The notes under the pieces: generated by a model
What the model saw: only the letters and a program-made list of their open reading frames with translations
Told to the model about the DNA's origin: nothing
Database searches by the model: none
Part shown: positions 15,203-18,421 of the stretch, in pieces
How positions within the stretch are numbered: the stretch's first letter is position 1
How the letters are laid out: every line of letters starts with the position of its first letter
Assembly (NCBI GenBank): GCA_021151805.1
Contig: JAGKWN010000084.1
Location: 1 to 18,421, forward strand
Reading direction: 5' to 3'
Source: Cytophagaceae bacterium
GTDB taxonomy: Bacteria > Bacteroidota > Bacteroidia > Cytophagales > Cytophagaceae
DNA: 18,421 nucleotides
Translations under genes and position numbers: made by a program

Positions 15203-16603
15203 ATGAATTCAAGATACAGTAAATTCTTATGGCTGATACAATTTATTGGTGACGTATCATTATTAAATTTTGCTTTTTTTGCTTCGTATTTATTTTCTGC
15301 TCAAACGCCCCCATTCTCTCAGATTCAGGATCATTATATTACTCTCCATATTATTTTCAATATGGCCTGGATTATCCTTGCCTTTACATTTAATATATAC
15401 ATTTATTCAACGGTAAGAAGACGAAAGCTGGAGATTGTTGTATGGAACATGATCAAAATAATAACACTCCATGTACTCATCATTTTTACGTTCATCGGAG
15501 CATTAAAGGAATCTTTCTATTCCAGACAAATGATTTTAATTACTTATTTGATCTTAGGTACTGGAATATTTATCTGGCGTGTGCTTTTCATATTAGTTTT
15601 GAACTGGTATAGACGCAATGGATCTAACTATAGAAATGTGCTTATTATTGGTGCAGGTCCGGTTGGACTTCAGGTAATGCGGTATGTTGTTTCCCAGGAT
15701 AATGCCGGGTATAAATTTATAGGCTTTTTAGATGATGCGATCCAACATGTAAAGCATAAAGAACTAGTTCTTGGTAAAGTTGATGATATTGAATCCATTT
15801 GTGAAAAGAATAAAGTTGATGAAATTTTCTGTACACTGCCATTTACTTCATCTAAAAAAATCAGATCCATTATTGGTTATGGAGACAACCATTTGATCCG
15901 TATTCACCTGGTTCCAGACTTCAGAGGTTTTTTAAATAAAAAGGTGGATCTTGAATTTTACGATCATGTGCCGGTTTTAAATTTAAGAAAAGAGCCTTTA
16001 GAAAATCTATTCAGCCGAATGATCAAACGTATGTTTGATGTAAGTTTTTCTTTATTTATTCTGATTTTCTTCTGTTCATGGCTATTTCCAATATTAGCTA
16101 TTGCCATTAAATTAAGTTCTCCCGGTCCTGTGTTCTTTATCCAAAAAAGAAGTGGACGAAATAACGAAGAATTTGATTGTTATAAATTCAGAAGTATGTC
16201 AGTCAATAAAGATTCAGATAAAGTACAGGCAACACTAAATGATAGTCGCATTACCTTAATAGGTAAATTCCTACGCAAATCGAATCTAGATGAATTACCT
16301 CAATTTATAAATGTTCTTTTAGGTAATATGTCTGTTGTAGGACCAAGACCACACATGTTAAAGCATACCAAAGATTACTCAGCAATCATTGACAAATTCA
16401 TGGTGAGACATTTAATCAAGCCAGGAATTACAGGATGGGCTCAGGTAAATGGCTTCAGAGGGGCTACTATACAGCCACGCTACATGATGAAACGAGTACG
16501 TTATGATCTATGGTATATTGAAAACTGGACATTGCTATTAGACATTCAAATAATTCTGATGACTGCATATACAATGATTAAAGGTGATAAAAATGCGTTT
16601 TAA
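15203..16603 (+). CDS. Polyprenyl-phosphate sugar-phosphate transferase (WbaP-like)
   Basis: This inner-membrane enzyme starts a surface polysaccharide by moving a sugar 1-phosphate from a nucleotide sugar to undecaprenyl phosphate. At 466 residues it has the long form: four N-terminal helices (about 9-136), a Rossmann-like CoA_binding_3 segment beginning NVLIIGAGPVG (about 145-180), and the catalytic monotopic phosphoglycosyltransferase domain (about 270-466). That domain shows KRMFDV, a re-entrant hydrophobic stretch, SPGPVFFIQKRSG, YKFRSM, the catalytic Asp-Glu pair D363/E364 in NLDELPQ, GPRPHM and KPGITGWAQVNG. All catalytic elements are present; the sugar is not readable (glucose, galactose and N-acetyl sugars all occur). 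The downstream barrel gene overlaps its end, so the two probably serve the same export route. Confidence 0.94.
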   Translation: MNSRYSKFLWLIQFIGDVSLLNFAFFASYLFSAQTPPFSQIQDHYITLHIIFNMAWIILAFTFNIYIYSTVRRRKLEIVVWNMIKIITLHVLIIFTFIGALKESFYSRQMILITYLILGTGIFIWRVLFILVLNWYRRNGSNYRNVLIIGAGPVGLQVMRYVVSQDNAGYKFIGFLDDAIQHVKHKELVLGKVDDIESICEKNKVDEIFCTLPFTSSKKIRSIIGYGDNHLIRIHLVPDFRGFLNKKVDLEFYDHVPVLNLRKEPLENLFSRMIKRMFDVSFSLFILIFFCSWLFPILAIAIKLSSPGPVFFIQKRSGRNNEEFDCYKFRSMSVNKDSDKVQATLNDSRITLIGKFLRKSNLDELPQFINVLLGNMSVVGPRPHMLKHTKDYSAIIDKFMVRHLIKPGITGWAQVNGFRGATIQPRYMMKRVRYDLWYIENWTLLLDIQIILMTAYTMIKGDKNAF

Positions 16604-18209
16604 ACTAATCCTTTTTTTTTTAATTGCCGCATTTTCTCAGGCGATAGCTCAAAGTAGATTTGCTCCTTTAGAAAGGCAATATCTACTGAGTGAAGAAGCA
16701 GAAATACATTCGAAAGACAACAATCTACATACCTCAATACAACCTTACTTTTACCAAGAAACAAAATCCTTGTTTAATGTAGATAGTATGCGGGAAGGGA
16801 TTCACTACTCTATTAAACGCACAAATCTTATTACAAAAATTGCGGATAATTTTAGCAATAATTATTTAGTGCCAATTGATTCTGGTATTGTTTCCATTAG
16901 GGCAACACCTCTTTTTGATTTTGAACTGTCTTACGATCCCTCAAAAAAACGACAATATTATAGAAATACACGAGGTATTTTGATCTATGGAGATTTCGGC
17001 TCAAAATTCTCTTTTTATACAGGTTTTTATGAGAACCAGGCTTCCTTTCCAGATTACATAAATACTTTTATTGATAGTAATTTAGTCATACCCGGACAAG
17101 GGCTTACCAAAAGTTTTAAAGGAGATAAAGGGCAGGATTTCGGTTTGCCATTCGGCTATATTTGCTATTCACCAAATAGATATTTTACCGTTCAATTTGG
17201 TCAGGACAAAAATTTCATTGGTAACGGTTACAGATCCTTATTAAGATCTGACAATGCCATGAATAACCCATTCTTTAAATTACTTACTTCTTTCTGGCAC
17301 ATCAAATACATGGTATTGTATGAGCAATTTCAGGATGTAAGAGCTGAACAGACTACAGTACTAGGTAAAGGTTATCCCAAAAAATATTCCACTACGCATT
17401 ATCTCAGCTGGAAAGTCAACAAATCCTTTGAGTTTGGTTTGTTTGAATCTATCATGTGGCAAGCAGCAGATTCTAATGGTGTCAGAGGTTTTGATTGGGC
17501 CTATTTAAATCCTATCATTTTTTTAAGACCTACAGAATTTTATAACGGTTCAGCAGATAATGCTTTAATGGGTATTAATTTGAAATATCAGATTTTACAC
17601 AACATGTATACCTATGGACAAATAATCATAGATGACTTGAAATTTGATGAATTGAAAAAGAAAAATTCTACTTACCCTCAGAAGTATGGTTTCCAACTTG
17701 GCGCAAGATATTTTGATATAGCAAAAGTCAAAGGGTTAGCAATACAAGGAGAATTCAATTACGTCATGCCTTATACGTATAGCCATAGATTGTCTTTGCA
17801 GAATTATTCTCATTATGACCAATCCTTAGCACATGTTCAAAATGCGAATTTTATAGAATGGATTGGAATAATTGATTACAATAAAAAACGTTGGTCGCTT
17901 TCAAATCGTTTGGTGTATTGTAATTATGGTACTGACAAAACAAGTGCAACCAATTGGGGACATAATATCTTTGCAGATATTAGCCAGTATCCCCAGTATT
18001 ACCAGGGAAATCAAATTCTTCAAGGGTATAAAAACACATTAATATATAATACGTTGACAGCAGCTTATATTATTAATCCTAAAGTGAATATGCGTTTTGA
18101 AGCGAGTTTCACATATCGTTCTCAAAAAAATGCTGACATGACAAGCATTGATAAAATTATAGGGTTTAGCTTTAAAACTGCTTTGTTTAATAAATACTAC
18201 GATTTTTAG
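16593..18209 (+). CDS. Wzi-like outer-membrane capsule assembly protein
   Basis: A 538-residue predicted outer-membrane beta-barrel with a 20-residue signal peptide (MRFK, hydrophobic core, AIAQ). The body alternates polar and aromatic residues, as in a barrel, and holds the segment FGQDKNFIGNGYRSLLRSDN, which resembles the G-x-R-S-L core of the Wzi capsule-assembly family. It ends in a Phe (YYDF), as outer-membrane barrels usually do. I choose ATG 16593 over a GTG at 16584: it overlaps the preceding stop by 11 bp, has AAGGTG 9 bases upstream, and gives the better signal peptide. Coupled to the sugar transferase gene, it likely helps capture or assemble exported polysaccharide on the cell surface. 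The family call is by resemblance, so confidence is moderate. Confidence 0.72.
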   Translation: MRFKLILFFLIAAFSQAIAQSRFAPLERQYLLSEEAEIHSKDNNLHTSIQPYFYQETKSLFNVDSMREGIHYSIKRTNLITKIADNFSNNYLVPIDSGIVSIRATPLFDFELSYDPSKKRQYYRNTRGILIYGDFGSKFSFYTGFYENQASFPDYINTFIDSNLVIPGQGLTKSFKGDKGQDFGLPFGYICYSPNRYFTVQFGQDKNFIGNGYRSLLRSDNAMNNPFFKLLTSFWHIKYMVLYEQFQDVRAEQTTVLGKGYPKKYSTTHYLSWKVNKSFEFGLFESIMWQAADSNGVRGFDWAYLNPIIFLRPTEFYNGSADNALMGINLKYQILHNMYTYGQIIIDDLKFDELKKKNSTYPQKYGFQLGARYFDIAKVKGLAIQGEFNYVMPYTYSHRLSLQNYSHYDQSLAHVQNANFIEWIGIIDYNKKRWSLSNRLVYCNYGTDKTSATNWGHNIFADISQYPQYYQGNQILQGYKNTLIYNTLTAAYIINPKVNMRFEASFTYRSQKNADMTSIDKIIGFSFKTALFNKYYDF

Positions 18210-18242
18210 AACCGGATAATTTCTAAACACATTTATTTTTAA
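18205..18242 (+). terminator. Possible weak terminator after the Wzi-like gene
   Basis: A 7-bp AT-rich inverted repeat (18205-18211 with 18221-18227, 9-nt loop) begins at the stop codon and is followed within a few bases by a T-rich stretch up to about 18242. The position fits a terminator, but the stem is weak. Confidence 0.4.
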
Positions 18243-18421
18243 TACTTCTTTTAATAAAATCTTTCAAAAGAGCATACATTTCTTTTAACCTGCAAGTATA
18301 TTAAATGCACTATGCAGGGGCTAAAGGAATCATTCATTGCAATTCACAAGCACCAAATTGAATCAATATTCCTGAATTGTGGAACATCATATAAAGAAAA
18401 AGCTCATGCAAATTTGCATGA
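18243..18421. other. Intergenic end of window; possible start of a gene
   Basis: Mostly non-coding and AT-rich. A plus-strand frame from ATG 18312 is open to the window edge (36 codons, beginning MQGLKESFIA). A minus-strand frame from the edge is also open, to a stop at 18334-18336. Neither is long enough to judge. The last 18 bases form a perfect palindrome. Confidence 0.25.
18404..18421. repeat. 18-bp perfect palindrome at window edge
   Basis: TCATGCAAATTTGCATGA reads the same on both strands and may extend past the window. It could be a regulator binding site for a neighbouring gene, or lie inside an open frame; the truncation prevents a decision. Confidence 0.6.

Noticed and set aside
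17964..17983. 7-bp hairpin with possible outer GGGGA/TCCCC pairing in the Wzi-like gene
   Set aside because: The outer arms need unequal internal loops, and the inner stem is AT-rich and within chance.

Overview
The window reads as a chromosomal segment of a Bacteroidota bacterium, most likely a Cytophagales or Cytophaga-like gliding bacterium. The reasons are the AT-rich sequence, a predicted outer-surface protein ending in a type IX secretion (T9SS) sorting domain, an Mrp ATPase of the form without the C-terminal CXXC, fused ribBA, a kinase-less PASTA protein beside a Ddl-type ligase, and few recognisable Shine-Dalgarno sites. Assignment below order level is inference. I see no tRNA, rRNA, CRISPR array, transposon or phage gene.

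Left half (65-7681, minus strand): six closely spaced genes read right to left: dnaG (primase), two GT4-type glycosyltransferases, a membrane GT2 glycosyltransferase, ribBA and surE. Gaps are 24, 4, 30, 4 and 33 bp. The series ends at a strong 11-bp hairpin terminator (65-96). It probably forms one operon mixing replication, surface-glycan synthesis, riboflavin precursor synthesis and nucleotide turnover.

Centre (7682-8035): a gene-free divergent region between dnaG and mrp, in which I find no convincing consensus promoter.

Right half (8036-18209, plus strand): mrp and a NifU-type scaffold (Fe-S carrier pair, 3 bp apart). Next comes an 898-residue protein made of two complete D-Ala-D-Ala-ligase-like ATP-grasp units in tandem, with a membrane-anchored triple-PASTA protein starting 1 bp after it, then a 736-residue secreted T9SS substrate. 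After a short gap come a polyprenyl-phosphate sugar-phosphate transferase (starter of exopolysaccharide or O-glycan synthesis) and an overlapping Wzi-like outer-membrane barrel gene. The theme of this half is cell-wall and surface-glycan assembly.

The most interesting points are the tandem ligase and a set of unusually long inverted repeats inside genes. In the ligase the two halves have lost different active-site residues, and the C-half carries Phe where peptide-forming ligases have Tyr, the change associated with D-Ala-D-lactate ligases. The inverted repeats include a perfect 16-bp pair over the signal-peptide junction of the T9SS protein, a 17-position pair later in the same gene, and two perfect 12-bp pairs in dnaG. 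All alignments were made by eye from memory of family motifs.
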